A stretch of DNA of 64,000 bases from Streptococcus sp. 29887 (GCF_032595075.1 NZ_CP118735.1:1082001-1146000), one strand, 5' to 3'. Positions 52,616 through 63,107 are shown, counted from the first letter of the stretch. Notes: generated by a model not told the origin, from the letters alone. Made by a program: numbers and translations.

Positions 52616-53770
52616 TTGAAAAAGCCAATTATTGAATTTAAACACGTTTCAAAAGTTTTTGAAGACAGTGGAACAATTGTATTAAAGGATATTAGTTTTG
52701 AATTGGAAGAGGGTAAATTTTATACCCTATTAGGAGCTTCTGGTTCAGGTAAATCAACGATTTTGAACATTATCGCTGGTTTATTGGATGCAAGTTCAGG
52801 TGATATTTATCTGGATGGTCAACGGATTAACGATGTTCCGACCAACAAGCGGGATGTCCATACCGTTTTCCAATCCTACGCCCTATTCCCACACATGACT
52901 GTCTTTGAGAATGTGGCTTTTCCTCTTAAATTGCGTAAGGTTGACAAGGCTGAAATCGAACGCCGTGTGACAGAGGCTCTTCAAATGGTCCGACTTTCTG
53001 GTTACGAGAAACGCTCCATTCAGAAATTGTCAGGTGGTCAACGGCAACGTGTCGCTATTGCTCGCGCCATCATCAACCAGCCCCGCGTTGTCTTACTAGA
53101 CGAGCCTTTATCAGCCCTAGACTTGAAACTGCGGACAGAAATGCAGTATGAACTGCGTGAATTGCAACAACGCCTAGGGATTACCTTTGTCTTTGTTACC
53201 CATGACCAAGAAGAAGCACTGGCCATGAGTGATTGGATTTTTGTCATGAATGAAGGTGAAATTGTTCAGTCAGGGACACCAGTGGATATTTATGATGAGC
53301 CAATCAACCATTTTGTTGCTACCTTTATTGGCGAGTCCAATATCCTGTCTGGTCGCATGATTAAAGACTACCTAGTTGAATTTAACGGCAAACGCTTCGA
53401 AGCTGTGGATGGTGGTATGCGTCCAAATGAAGAAGTTCAAATCGTTATCCGTCCAGAAGACTTGCAGATTACACTTCCAGAAGAAGGCAAATTGCAGGTA
53501 AAAGTAGATACCCAACTCTTCCGTGGCGTTCACTATGAAATCATTGCCTACGATGATTTGGGCAATGAATGGATGATTCACTCAACTCGTAAGGCTATTG
53601 TGGGAGAGGTCATCGGTCTGGACTTTGAGCCAGAAGACATCCATATCATGCGCCTCAATGAAACGGAAGAGGAATTTGATGCCCGTATTGAAGAGTATGT
53701 GGAAGTGGAAGAAGTGGAAGATGGCTTGATTAACGCCATCGAGGAGGAACGCAATGAAGAAAACCTCTAG
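52616..53770 (+). CDS. potA: Spermidine/putrescine ABC importer ATPase
   Basis: 384 residues with a TTG start (M-K-K-P-I-I-E-F). An ATG at 52609 is in another frame and gives only eight codons across the TTG. Walker [10 protein letters not shown], signature [15 protein letters not shown], Walker [13 protein letters not shown] and a C-terminal TOBE domain ending in a Glu-rich tail. Powers polyamine import with PotBCD. The C-terminal tail overlaps the potB start by 17 nt. Confidence 0.96.
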   Translation: MKKPIIEFKHVSKVFEDSGTIVLKDISFELEEGKFYTLLGASGSGKSTILNIIAGLLDASSGDIYLDGQRINDVPTNKRDVHTVFQSYALFPHMTVFENVAFPLKLRKVDKAEIERRVTEALQMVRLSGYEKRSIQKLSGGQRQRVAIARAIINQPRVVLLDEPLSALDLKLRTEMQYELRELQQRLGITFVFVTHDQEEALAMSDWIFVMNEGEIVQSGTPVDIYDEPINHFVATFIGESNILSGRMIKDYLVEFNGKRFEAVDGGMRPNEEVQIVIRPEDLQITLPEEGKLQVKVDTQLFRGVHYEIIAYDDLGNEWMIHSTRKAIVGEVIGLDFEPEDIHIMRLNETEEEFDARIEEYVEVEEVEDGLINAIEEERNEENL

Positions 53771-54554
53771 GCTCTTTGCAATTCCCTATGCCCTATGGGT
53801 CTTTCTCTTTGTACTTGCTCCAGTTGCCTTGATTATCTTCAAATCCTTCTTTGATATTCATGGTAATTTCACTCTGGCCAATTATCAAACTTATTTTCAT
53901 TCGCCAAATATGACCTATCTGCGTATGAGTTTTAACTCCATTTTTTACGCAGGTATTATTACTCTGGTCACTTTGTTGGTGTCTTATCCAACGGCCTATT
54001 TCTTGACCAAGCTCAAGCATAGACAGCTCTGGCTCATGTTGATTATCTTGCCAACCTGGGTCAATCTCTTGTTGAAAGCCTATGCCTTTATCGGTATTTT
54101 TGGACAGCATGGTTCCATCAACCAGTTCTTAGAGTTTATTGGCTTAGGTGCCCAGCAAATTCTTTTCACGGATTTCTCTTTTATTGCTGTTGCAGCCTAT
54201 ATTGAAATTCCGTTTATGATTTTGCCAATTTTTAATGCCCTGGATGATTTGGATAAGAACTTAATCAATGCCAGTCGTGATTTAGGGGCTACATCTTGGC
54301 AGACCTTTACAAAAGTTATTTTTCCTCTTTCTATGAATGGTGTGCGCTCTGGTGTTCAGGCCGTCTTCATTCCGAGTTTGAGCCTCTTTATGTTGACCCG
54401 TTTGATTGGCGGTAACCGAGTGATTACCTTGGGTACAGCCATCGAGCAACATTTCCTTACTACACAAAACTGGGGAATGGGTTCAACAATTGGTGTGGTC
54501 TTGATTTTAGCCATGCTCTTGATTATGTGGATGACGAAAGAGAGGAAGAAATAA
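53754..54554 (+). CDS. potB: Spermidine/putrescine ABC importer permease PotB
   Basis: 266 residues with about six membrane helices and the EAA-like motif ([20 protein letters not shown]). Forms the channel with PotC. Overlaps potA at its start and shares one base with the potC start. Confidence 0.95.
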   Translation: MKKTSRLFAIPYALWVFLFVLAPVALIIFKSFFDIHGNFTLANYQTYFHSPNMTYLRMSFNSIFYAGIITLVTLLVSYPTAYFLTKLKHRQLWLMLIILPTWVNLLLKAYAFIGIFGQHGSINQFLEFIGLGAQQILFTDFSFIAVAAYIEIPFMILPIFNALDDLDKNLINASRDLGATSWQTFTKVIFPLSMNGVRSGVQAVFIPSLSLFMLTRLIGGNRVITLGTAIEQHFLTTQNWGMGSTIGVVLILAMLLIMWMTKERKK

Positions 54555-55324
54555 TGAAAAAATTTGCAAACATATACTTAACGGTTGCCTTTCTTCTTCT
54601 TTATTTGCCGATTTTCTATCTGATTTTCTACGCTTTCAATGAAGGTGGAGATATGAACGGCTTTACAGGCTTTACCTTGGAGCATTTTTCGTCCATGTTG
54701 GGCGACAGCCGTCTGATGCTGATTTTGGCGCAAACATTTTTCTTGGCTTTCTTGAGTTCTTTGATTGCGACCCTTATCGGAACTTTTGGAGCTATCTACA
54801 TTTATCAGGCAACACCTCGTTTTCAAAACGCGCTCTTGTCTGTCAATAATATCTTGATGGTGGCACCAGATGTCATGATTGGGGCGAGCTTCCTGATTCT
54901 CTTTACCATGATTGGTTTCCAGCTTGGCTTTGTTTCAGTATTGCTCAGTCACATTGCCTTTTCCATTCCTATCGTGGTCTTGATGGTCTTGCCACGCTTG
55001 AAGGAAATGAATGCCGATATGATTTCAGCAGCCTATGATTTGGGTGCAACTCAGCCGCAAATGCTAAAAGAAATCATGTTGCCATACTTGACACCAGCCA
55101 TTATTGCAGGTTATTTCATGGCTTTTACCTATTCCTTGGATGACTTTGCCGTGACATTCTTTGTTACGGGAAATGGTTACTCAAACCTATCTGTAGAGAT
55201 TTACTCACGGGCTCGTCAAGGGATTTCTTTGGAAATCAATGCCCTATCAACCCTTGTCTTCCTTTTCTCAATCTTATTGGTAGTGGGTTATTATTTCATC
55301 TCACGTGAAAAGGAGGCCAACTAA
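54554..55324 (+). CDS. potC: Spermidine/putrescine ABC importer permease PotC
   Basis: 256 residues from the ATG at 54554 (GAGGAAG upstream), sharing one base with the potB stop. Six helices and coupling motif (SAAYDLGATQPQMLKEIMLP). Partner of PotB. Its stop shares one base with the potD ATG. Confidence 0.95.
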   Translation: MKKFANIYLTVAFLLLYLPIFYLIFYAFNEGGDMNGFTGFTLEHFSSMLGDSRLMLILAQTFFLAFLSSLIATLIGTFGAIYIYQATPRFQNALLSVNNILMVAPDVMIGASFLILFTMIGFQLGFVSVLLSHIAFSIPIVVLMVLPRLKEMNADMISAAYDLGATQPQMLKEIMLPYLTPAIIAGYFMAFTYSLDDFAVTFFVTGNGYSNLSVEIYSRARQGISLEINALSTLVFLFSILLVVGYYFISREKEAN

Positions 55325-56394
55325 TGAAACGTTTATATTCATTTTTCCTAGGAATTATTGCCATTATTCTCATTCTCTGGGGAATTTCTAGCAAATTAGA
55401 AGCTGATTCAACTCAAGGAACGACGGATAAGTTGGTTATCTATAACTGGGGAGATTATATTGACCCAGAATTACTGGAAGAGTTTACTGCTGAAACAGGT
55501 ATTCAGGTGGATTACCAAACTTTTGATTCCAATGAATCCATGTATACCAAGATAAAGCAGGGTGGTACAACCTATGATTTGACCATTCCATCTGAGTATA
55601 TGATTTCCAAGATGACCGAAGAGAATATGCTTATCAAATTGGATAAGTCGAAAATCGAAGGTTTGGAAAATATCGATCCGCAATTCATGGGATTAAGTTT
55701 TGATAAGAACAATGATTATTCCATCCCCTATTTCTGGGGTACCTTGGGCATTGTTTATAATGAAACAATGGTCGAAAATCCTCCTCAAGAATGGGAAGAT
55801 TTGTGGTCTGAAGAATACCGTGACAATATCATGTTGATTGATGGTGTCCGTGAGGTCATGGGATTTGGCTTGCAATCGCTGGGGCATAGCCTAAACTCTA
55901 AAAATCCAGCTGAAATTGAAAAAGCTGCTGAACATCTCTATAATCTAACTCCAAATGTCAAGGCCATCGTTGCTGATGAAATCAAGGGCTATATGATTCA
56001 AGATGCAGCAGCCATTGCAGTTTCCTTCTCTGGTGAAGCCAGTGAAATGTTGGATGGTAATGAAAATCTCCGCTATGTTGTACCGTCAAAAGGTTCTAAC
56101 CTATGGTTTGATAACATGGTCATTCCTAAAACCGCCAAGAATTTGGACGGTGCCTATGCCTTTATGAGTTTCATGCTCCGACCTGAAAATGCGCTTCGCA
56201 ATGCTGAATATGTTGGTTATTCAACCCCAATTCCTGCAGCAAAAGCCATGCTGGATGAAGAAACTCAGAACGACGAATCCTTCTATCCTTCAGAAGAGAC
56301 CATGAAGAAGATGGAAGTCTATGATAACCTCGGACAAGAGATGCTGGGAATGTACAATGACCTTTATCTCCAGTTCAAGATGTATCGGAAATAG
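55324..56394 (+). CDS. potD: Spermidine/putrescine-binding protein
   Basis: 356 residues. An N-terminal hydrophobic segment (FFLGIIAIILILWGISS) lacks the lipobox Cys, so it is probably held by an uncleaved anchor, as I recall for pneumococcal PotD. Binding-domain motifs include LVIYNWGDYIDPELLEEF and TFDSNESMYTKIKQGGTTYD. It captures polyamines outside the membrane. Last gene of the operon, followed by a terminator (56423-56453). Confidence 0.95.
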   Translation: MKRLYSFFLGIIAIILILWGISSKLEADSTQGTTDKLVIYNWGDYIDPELLEEFTAETGIQVDYQTFDSNESMYTKIKQGGTTYDLTIPSEYMISKMTEENMLIKLDKSKIEGLENIDPQFMGLSFDKNNDYSIPYFWGTLGIVYNETMVENPPQEWEDLWSEEYRDNIMLIDGVREVMGFGLQSLGHSLNSKNPAEIEKAAEHLYNLTPNVKAIVADEIKGYMIQDAAAIAVSFSGEASEMLDGNENLRYVVPSKGSNLWFDNMVIPKTAKNLDGAYAFMSFMLRPENALRNAEYVGYSTPIPAAKAMLDEETQNDESFYPSEETMKKMEVYDNLGQEMLGMYNDLYLQFKMYRK

Positions 56395-56422
56395 AAAATC
56401 ATTTTATAGTACACTAAAGTAG

Positions 56423-56453
56423 CTACTCTGAACGAATGTTCAGGGTAGTTTTT
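56423..56453 (+). terminator. Terminator after potD
   Basis: CTACTCTGAAC/GTTCAGGGTAG hairpin with GAAT loop and T run. Confidence 0.9.
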
Positions 56454-56556
56454 GTATAAAATACTAACATTTTGCATAAATTCCCAATATCTACTTGAAA
56501 TCTAGACTGAATTATGATTAAATAGTACAATACATTTAAAAATATAGGAGAATAGT

Positions 56557-59500
56557 ATGAAAAGACAACGATTTTCACTCAGAAAATGTAAACTTGGGTT
56601 AGTTTCAGTTTTAGTTGGTTCCATTATTTCTTTTGCAGGAACTTCTCAGGTTTTTGCAGAACAAGTGTTGGAGAATGCTGCTGTCGATCAGACGGTGGAG
56701 CAAGTTGCACCCGTTGAGGATACCTTTGAAGTTCAAGTTAATTCTCAACTTCAGCAAGAGGAAGTCAAGCCTCAATCAGAAGAGATTTTACCTGTGGAGA
56801 TTGTAGAAAGCAATGAGGTAAGTGAGAATCAGAGCCAAGAAGTTTCTGCCATAAATCCTACAACTGATGAAATAGTGTCAAGTGAAAGTAATGTCAAAAC
56901 AGAAGAAATTATGGAAGCTCCGACAAGTGAGGCAAGTGCAAGCGAACCATCGTTGGAAACAAACATAGAGCTGACAGATCAGCAGAAGGTGAATAGCCAG
57001 GTAAGTCCTGCCCTAAGAAGCTTGGCTACGACCTTAGATGCAGATAGTAATTCTATGATTTCTGCGCCAACCGTTTGGGAAACTGGCTACAAGGGAGAGG
57101 GAAGCATTGTAGCCATTATTGACTCTGGATTGGACGTTGAGCATGATGTATTAAAAATATCAGATACAAGTAAGGCTAAGTACCAATCTGCTCAAGAATT
57201 AGAAGTAGCAAAAGCTGCAGCAGGTATTTCTTACGGAAAATGGTTCAGTGATAAGGTTGTGTTTGGCTACAACTATGCCGATGGAAATGATGTGCTAAAA
57301 GAAGAGGCTAGTCAGTCACACGGTATGCATGTTACCGGGATTGCTGCAGGAAATCCATCAACCATGGACGGTGGTCGCTATATTCAGGGGGTTGCCCCAG
57401 AATCACAGGTCATGTTTATGAGGGTCTTCTCTGATGTTAGTAGCACAACCGGTGCAGCCTTGTATGTGAGAGCTATTGAAGACGCCGTAAAACTAGGGGC
57501 AGATAGCATTAACTTGAGTTTAGGTGGCGCTAATGGCTCTCTTGTCAATATGGACAATACTGTCCTTGCAGCTATTGAATTGGCGCGTAAAGCGGGTGTT
57601 TCAGTGGTTATTGCAGCTGGCAATGACGGTGCTTTTGGTGCGGGGCACTCAATTCCATGGAGTACAAATCTCGACTATGGTTTGGTTGCAGATCCTTCGA
57701 CAGCCAAAGATGCTATTTCTGTTGCCTCGTTTAATAATAGTGTCATCAATCAGCGTGTTTTGAATATTGTCGGTCTTGAAGACAATGCTGATCTGAATTT
57801 TGGCCGTAGTTCTTACGATAATCCTGATAGAAGTGAGAAGAAATTTGAAATTGGAAAGGCCTATGATTATGTTTACGTGGGCTTGGGGAAAGAAGAAGAT
57901 TTTACAAATCTTGACCTGACTGGTAAGCTAGCGCTTATTAAGCGTGGAAGCATCAATTTCTCTAGCAAAATTTCCAATGCTACAAAGGCTGGTGCAGAAG
58001 GTGTTGTTATCTTCAACAATGTAGTAGGCGAAGAAAATATCGGAATGGCCTTGGATGAAACAGCTATTGCCATACCATCTGTTTTTATTCCTGCAGAGTT
58101 TGGTGAGGCCCTCGCGGTTCATTCGTATAAAATCCAGTTTAACAACGAATCTGAGGCTGTTGCTAATCCAGAAGCGGGCATGATGTCGGCATTCTCCAGT
58201 TGGGGTCTATCTGCTGATGGAGAATTAAAACCAGATATAGCAGCGCCGGGTGGTTCTATCTATTCAGCTATCAATGACAACCAATACGCTTCCCAAAGTG
58301 GTACTAGTATGGCTGCGCCTCACGTGGCAGGAGCTGCCGTCTTGGTGAAACAATATTTGAAAGATAAGTTTCCTAATAAATCAGCTGCTGAACTGGAAAC
58401 GTTGGTCAAACAGTTGCTCATGTCAACGGCAAAAACCCATTTTGATACGCTAAACCAAGCCTATACTTCTCCACGTCAACAAGGAGCGGGTATGCTTGAT
58501 GTGGCAGCTGCTGTATCAAAAGACCTATTCGTTACAGGTCTGGATAGCTACCCTAGCTTGACTTTAGGAAATGTTGGTGACCAATTTGAATTCACGGTAG
58601 AAGTGCACAATATTAGTTCAGAAGATAAGGTATTGAATTATACTACTCATGTCAATACAGACCAGACCTATGAAGGTCTAGCAGTCTTAGTATCACGCGA
58701 ATTGATGGCTATTCCAGGTCAAGAAATTACAGTGAAGGCTAATAGTAGTCAGCAAGTCACCATCAAAGTAGATGCTTCTGAGTTTTCAGAAAACCTACTC
58801 CAAGAAATGCCTAATGGTTACTTTTTAGAAGGTTTTGTACGTTTTACCGACCCTGTGGACGCTGGTGAGGTAATCAGTATTCCGTATGTTGCTTATAGAG
58901 GAGAATTCCAAAATTTGCCAGTGGTTGAAACACCGATTTATCAACTCTTACCAGAAGGTCAAGTTGGATTTTATTTCACACCTAATATGGAGGAAATACT
59001 GGAAGTAAAACAAGACCAAGATTTTACAGGTTTGTTGACAAATTACTCTGAAAAAGTGTATTCTACGGACCGCATGACTGAAGAGGAGATGAAAGTTCTT
59101 GGAGCCTTTAAGAATGATAAGGATCAATTCGTTCTCTCCATGGATGAAACGGGGCAATTGAAACTAGCTATTTCTCCAAATGGTGATAATATTCAAGAAT
59201 CAGTCTTATTTAAAGGCGTTTTCCTGCGCAATTACACAAATCTTGTTGCCTCTGTTTATGCAGCAGAAGATACAGAGCGGACTCAAGCTTTATGGACAAG
59301 CAAGGCTGAAACTGGTGAAAAAAATTATTACAGTGGAAATGAACTCAATCCAAAATCAACAGTTGTTTATCCAACGGAATGGTCTGGTTTAGATAGCAAT
59401 GGCAATCCGTTAGCAGACGGAAACTATAAGTATGTCTTGACCTATCTTCCAGAGGTTCCTGGAGCAGACCTGCAAAAATTGGAATTTGATGTGATCGTTG

Positions 59501-61503
59501 ACCGCCAAGCACCAAACATCACAACGGCTACTTATGATGCGAGCAGTTACAAATTTGATCCACGTCCAGCCAGTGAAAAAGGACCTGCAGGAATATTCCG
59601 CGAACGAGTATTCTATTTAGTAAGTGGTGAGAATGGATTGACAACCTTGACAGCTACTGACGAAAAAGGTCATGTCACAGTGACTGATAATAAGGTTTTT
59701 GTTGCACAAAACGAGGACGGCAGTTTCACTTTGCCACTTGATTTGGCTGATATTTCTAAATTTTACTATCTGGTGGAAGATTTTGCTGGAAACGTAAGTT
59801 CTGAAAAAGTTGAGAACTTAGTTGGAATTGGAAATGGTAACGGCTTGGTGACGGTTAATTTGCTTGATCAGGCAACCAAGCAAGATGCACAAATTGATTT
59901 TTCATACATTGTGAGAGATCAGAATGGTCAAGTTGTCACAGAACTACCTCGCTATGCAGAGAATAACAGTATTGTTAAATTACCATTTGGTACCTATAGT
60001 TTTGAACTATTCCTATATGATACAGAGTGGGCGAACCTAGCGAGCGAAAGAACGTTAAATGTAACAATTAGTGAAGAAAATAGTATTGGTCAGATTGATT
60101 TCTATGTTCTTTCTAAGGAAAAAGCAAGTTTGTTGGTCGATGTCGATAAACTCTTGCCTGTTGGTACAAATGTAACACTGGTAACGGCAGATGGCCTAAG
60201 TCTTGCTTTGCCAAATGCCAAGTATTCAAAAACAGACTATGGCAAGTTTGTTCCTGTTGGGCAATATACGATTGCGACCAACCTACCTGAAGGTTATGAG
60301 TTTTATGAAGATTTGAACCTAGAAGTATTAGTCGACCAAGTCAATCGTAAGAAATTGACTCTGATTGATAAACGAGCTCTGTCCAATTTATTGACTGAAC
60401 TAGCTAAAATTGAGGAAACAGCTACTTATTACAATGCTGACAGTTCGCTTCAAGTTGAATTTAATAAAGTTTTAGAAGAGGCGAAGTTGATTTTAGCGAA
60501 TAAACACCTTCAAAATGATGTTGACCAAGTGATAGAAGATTTGACCAAAGCTAAGTCAGCTCTAAACGGTCAGGAAACAGACACCAGCGCCTTGGTGAAA
60601 GAGCTAGAAACTTATTCTAAAGTGACAGAAGAAGCTGTTTATTATAATGCGTCATCTCCAGCTCAAATCGCCTATGATACAGCTATCCGCTTGGCCAAAA
60701 TGACCCTTCTCAAAGATAAAGTGACTCAGCAAGAAATCAATCAAGCGGTATCAAACTTGCAAGCTAGCAAATCTGACTTAGATGGTCAGTCTACAGATAT
60801 CATTGCACTAAGAAATGCCGTATCACTTTCTACTGTTCTCAGAACAACGGATGTAAAATATCTCAATGCTTCTGAGATGGTAAAACAGACATATGACCAA
60901 GCTCTTTCAAAAGCTAAAGCAGTCCTTGCTGATGAACATGCTAGCCAAGCTAGTGTTGATCAAGTATTGGCAGAGCTTCAGGCTGCTCAAGCTGCATTAG
61001 ATGGTGTAGCAGCTCCAACTAGCGAAAACCCGCCTTCTGAGAATGCCGAATCAAGCATTAAACCAGATGAGAAAGCTACTCCACCACCTGTAGAACCTGT
61101 CCTTCCATCAGAAGAAAAAGCAGGTAAGCCTGAACAGCCGCTGTTGCCTGTATCAGAGGAAGAGAAGGTAGTGGAAGAAAAGACAAATACTATTAACATA
61201 ACAGTCGCAAATGCGAGCTCTATCAACTTCCCAGATCCTCGTCCTCAATTGAGTACGGATAAGAAGCAAAGGTCCTCCTTTGTTCTAGTAGCACGAGAAA
61301 ACTATCCTGTATATCAATCTGCTGTTAGTCAGGAAAAAGCACCAATTCAGAACAAGGAAATAAGAGAGAGTGCCGCAGTTGCTTATTCCGGTAGACAATT
61401 ACCGAACACAGGTTCAAAAGACCAGAATGCTTATCTTTTCCTAGGAATCGCTCTAGTTACTACTGTTTTTCTCGTTCAAAAGAAAAAATACGAAAGCGTC
61501 TAA
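56557..61503 (+). CDS. Cell-wall-anchored subtilisin-like serine protease
   Basis: 1648 residues. Signal peptide of the YSIRK-like type (FSLRKCKLGLVSVLVGS), a Glu/Gln-rich propeptide region (about 35-160), an S8 protease domain with D189 (AIIDSGLDVEHDV), H255 (SHGMHVTG) and S584 (GTSMAAPHVAG), and a PA insert (about 425-545: ALIKRGSINFSSKISNATKA). Fn3/C5a-peptidase-like beta domains (about 660-1030) follow, then Ig-like parts, three FIVAR-type helical repeats (about 1270-1485), a Pro/Glu-rich wall region and the LPNTG sorting signal. Similar in plan to C5a peptidases and the S. suis surface subtilase SspA; identity with SspA is not proven here. Such enzymes cleave host proteins or mature surface proteins. 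Confidence 0.92.
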   Translation: MKRQRFSLRKCKLGLVSVLVGSIISFAGTSQVFAEQVLENAAVDQTVEQVAPVEDTFEVQVNSQLQQEEVKPQSEEILPVEIVESNEVSENQSQEVSAINPTTDEIVSSESNVKTEEIMEAPTSEASASEPSLETNIELTDQQKVNSQVSPALRSLATTLDADSNSMISAPTVWETGYKGEGSIVAIIDSGLDVEHDVLKISDTSKAKYQSAQELEVAKAAAGISYGKWFSDKVVFGYNYADGNDVLKEEASQSHGMHVTGIAAGNPSTMDGGRYIQGVAPESQVMFMRVFSDVSSTTGAALYVRAIEDAVKLGADSINLSLGGANGSLVNMDNTVLAAIELARKAGVSVVIAAGNDGAFGAGHSIPWSTNLDYGLVADPSTAKDAISVASFNNSVINQRVLNIVGLEDNADLNFGRSSYDNPDRSEKKFEIGKAYDYVYVGLGKEEDFTNLDLTGKLALIKRGSINFSSKISNATKAGAEGVVIFNNVVGEENIGMALDETAIAIPSVFIPAEFGEALAVHSYKIQFNNESEAVANPEAGMMSAFSSWGLSADGELKPDIAAPGGSIYSAINDNQYASQSGTSMAAPHVAGAAVLVKQYLKDKFPNKSAAELETLVKQLLMSTAKTHFDTLNQAYTSPRQQGAGMLDVAAAVSKDLFVTGLDSYPSLTLGNVGDQFEFTVEVHNISSEDKVLNYTTHVNTDQTYEGLAVLVSRELMAIPGQEITVKANSSQQVTIKVDASEFSENLLQEMPNGYFLEGFVRFTDPVDAGEVISIPYVAYRGEFQNLPVVETPIYQLLPEGQVGFYFTPNMEEILEVKQDQDFTGLLTNYSEKVYSTDRMTEEEMKVLGAFKNDKDQFVLSMDETGQLKLAISPNGDNIQESVLFKGVFLRNYTNLVASVYAAEDTERTQALWTSKAETGEKNYYSGNELNPKSTVVYPTEWSGLDSNGNPLADGNYKYVLTYLPEVPGADLQKLEFDVIVDRQAPNITTATYDASSYKFDPRPASEKGPAGIFRERVFYLVSGENGLTTLTATDEKGHVTVTDNKVFVAQNEDGSFTLPLDLADISKFYYLVEDFAGNVSSEKVENLVGIGNGNGLVTVNLLDQATKQDAQIDFSYIVRDQNGQVVTELPRYAENNSIVKLPFGTYSFELFLYDTEWANLASERTLNVTISEENSIGQIDFYVLSKEKASLLVDVDKLLPVGTNVTLVTADGLSLALPNAKYSKTDYGKFVPVGQYTIATNLPEGYEFYEDLNLEVLVDQVNRKKLTLIDKRALSNLLTELAKIEETATYYNADSSLQVEFNKVLEEAKLILANKHLQNDVDQVIEDLTKAKSALNGQETDTSALVKELETYSKVTEEAVYYNASSPAQIAYDTAIRLAKMTLLKDKVTQQEINQAVSNLQASKSDLDGQSTDIIALRNAVSLSTVLRTTDVKYLNASEMVKQTYDQALSKAKAVLADEHASQASVDQVLAELQAAQAALDGVAAPTSENPPSENAESSIKPDEKATPPPVEPVLPSEEKAGKPEQPLLPVSEEEKVVEEKTNTINITVANASSINFPDPRPQLSTDKKQRSSFVLVARENYPVYQSAVSQEKAPIQNKEIRESAAVAYSGRQLPNTGSKDQNAYLFLGIALVTTVFLVQKKKYESV

Positions 61504-61509
61504 AGCAAC

Positions 61510-61545
61510 CAAAAAGCACCTAGTCCGACGATTAGGTGCTTATTT
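61510..61545. terminator. Probable bidirectional terminator after the subtilase gene
   Basis: AAGCACCTAGTC/GATTAGGTGCTT hairpin (about 61514-61542) between converging genes, with A and T tracts on both sides. Confidence 0.7.
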
Positions 61546-62382
61546 CATTTGAAAGTAATGCATGGTTTTTTGAATGTCTTTCGAAATATCTGTAGGTTTT
61601 ACAAGATAGAATTGCTGGGCCAATTGGTCAGCGATATAGGAATGAAGGTAGGTGGCTGCAACGACTTTATCGTATAGGGGAGCATGTGGAAATTGCAGGG
61701 CAAATCCTGCTACCATACCAGCAAGGGTATCGCCCATTCCACCTGTTGCTTGGTAGGGACCGCCTGCAGTTATTGGTGTGATTTGCTCAGGATTGGCTTG
61801 CAGGACATGGCTAGATGAACTCTTGGCGACTAAAATGGTACGTTCTTGAAACTCTCTTAAGGCGGTTAGGTTGGTCTGGCTTGTTTGTCGGTCAATGGGG
61901 ATAGCAGACAATCTTTCCCATTCTTTTTGGTGAGGTGTTAGGATGACCTGTTTGCAGGGAAAAATTTTCCTGTTCTGTTTGGCTATCAAGGTCAAGGCAG
62001 AGCCATCTAGGACAAGAATTTGTTTTTCTGACACATTTTCAAGTACAAGGTCAACTAGGTTTTCTGCTCGGCTATTGTCCCCCAAACCAGGCCCAATCAA
62101 TACCAGGTCAGCATGTTTTATATTTGCTAGGAGTAAGTCTTTGTCATCAACTGAAAAGGCCATGGCTTCAGGTAGGTGACTATGCAGTGCTGGAATATTT
62201 TCTTTTTCAGTAGCGACAGTAACCAAGCCAGCTCCGCTATTGACAGTGGCTAGGGCAGTCATGATGATGGCGCCACCGTAAGGGTAAAGTCCACCAATCA
62301 GTAAGGCACGGCCGAAGGTTCCCTTGTGGCTGTTCCTAGGTCGTTCCTGAATGACCTGCCTACAAAGTTCTTGTAAATCCAT
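61540..62382 (-). CDS. nnrD: ADP/ATP-dependent NAD(P)H-hydrate dehydratase
   Basis: About 280 residues from the ATG at 62382, which has AAGGAG upstream. Carbohydrate-kinase-like fold with the family patterns GTFGRALLIGGLYPYGGAI, LVLIGPGLGD, VILTPHQKEW and GGMGDTLAGMVAGF (catalytic Asp in GMGDTL). Repairs damaged NADHX/NADPHX. The epimerase half is absent from this protein. Divergent from nth, with mirrored promoters. Confidence 0.9.
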   Translation of the reverse strand: MDLQELCRQVIQERPRNSHKGTFGRALLIGGLYPYGGAIIMTALATVNSGAGLVTVATEKENIPALHSHLPEAMAFSVDDKDLLLANIKHADLVLIGPGLGDNSRAENLVDLVLENVSEKQILVLDGSALTLIAKQNRKIFPCKQVILTPHQKEWERLSAIPIDRQTSQTNLTALREFQERTILVAKSSSSHVLQANPEQITPITAGGPYQATGGMGDTLAGMVAGFALQFPHAPLYDKVVAATYLHSYIADQLAQQFYLVKPTDISKDIQKTMHYFQMK

Positions 62383-62407
62383 GATAGTCAACTCCTTTCT
62401 ATAGATT

Positions 62408-62416
62408 ATTATAGCA
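62408..62416 (-). promoter_or_regulatory. nnrD promoter (extended -10)
   Basis: On the minus strand TGCTATAAT, mirror image of the nth promoter; the two form a 12-bp inverted repeat (62408-62419 and 62465-62476). Confidence 0.65.
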
Positions 62417-62467
62417 TGAGAACGGGACACATTCGCAAGTTACTTTTTAGAAAATTCTTCTTTTTCA

Positions 62468-62476
62468 TGCTATAAT
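62468..62476 (+). promoter_or_regulatory. nth promoter (extended -10), predicted leaderless transcript
   Basis: TGCTATAAT at 62468-62476. The predicted transcription start, seven bases after the -10, falls on the ATG at 62483, and no ribosome binding site is present. Confidence 0.6.
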
Positions 62477-62482
62477 GGTGAC

Positions 62483-63106
62483 ATGGTATTATCAAAGAAA
62501 CGTGCAAGAAAAGTTATTGAAGAAATCATCGCCCTTTACCCTGATGCTCAACCTAGTTTGGATTTCCGCAACCATTTTGAATTGGTCTGCGCAGTACTTT
62601 TGTCAGCTCAGACAACGGATGCTGCTGTTAACAAGGCAACCCCAGGTTTATTCGAGGCTTTCCCAACGCCTCAAGCTATGGCAGCAGCAGAGGTGAAGGA
62701 CATCGAGCCCTACATTTCTCGCTTGGGCTTGTACCGTAATAAGGCCAAGTTTTTGAAAGAATGCGCCCAGCAGTTGTTGGACCGACATGATGGCATTGTC
62801 CCACAGACACGGGAGGAATTAGAAGCCTTAGCCGGTGTGGGAAGAAAAACGGCCAATGTGGTGTTGAGTGTCGGTTTTGGCATTCCTGCATTCGCAGTCG
62901 ATACCCATGTGGGTCGGATCTGCAAACACCACGATATTGTCAAAAAATCAGCGACCCCACTGGAAACGGAAAAGCGGGTCATGGAGGTCTTACCACCAGA
63001 ACTCTGGCTGCCAGCCCACCAGGCCATGATTTATTTTGGACGAGAAGTCTGCCATCCCAAAAATCCTGAATGTGATAAATTTCCACAATTATATGAATTT
63101 GAGTAA
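62483..63106 (+). CDS. nth: Endonuclease III
   Basis: 207 residues. Helix-hairpin-helix GVGRKTANVV with Lys122, and Asp140 in VDTHVGRICK; both catalytic residues are present. It removes oxidised pyrimidines and cuts abasic sites. The C-terminal iron-sulphur loop keeps only two of the four expected Cys (C190 and C197; CHPKNPEC then DKFPQLYEF), so the cluster is probably absent, as I recall for some streptococcal homologues. No ribosome site precedes the ATG; the promoter position suggests a leaderless message. Followed by a terminator. Confidence 0.93.
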   Translation: MVLSKKRARKVIEEIIALYPDAQPSLDFRNHFELVCAVLLSAQTTDAAVNKATPGLFEAFPTPQAMAAAEVKDIEPYISRLGLYRNKAKFLKECAQQLLDRHDGIVPQTREELEALAGVGRKTANVVLSVGFGIPAFAVDTHVGRICKHHDIVKKSATPLETEKRVMEVLPPELWLPAHQAMIYFGREVCHPKNPECDKFPQLYEFE

Positions 63107-63107
63107 A

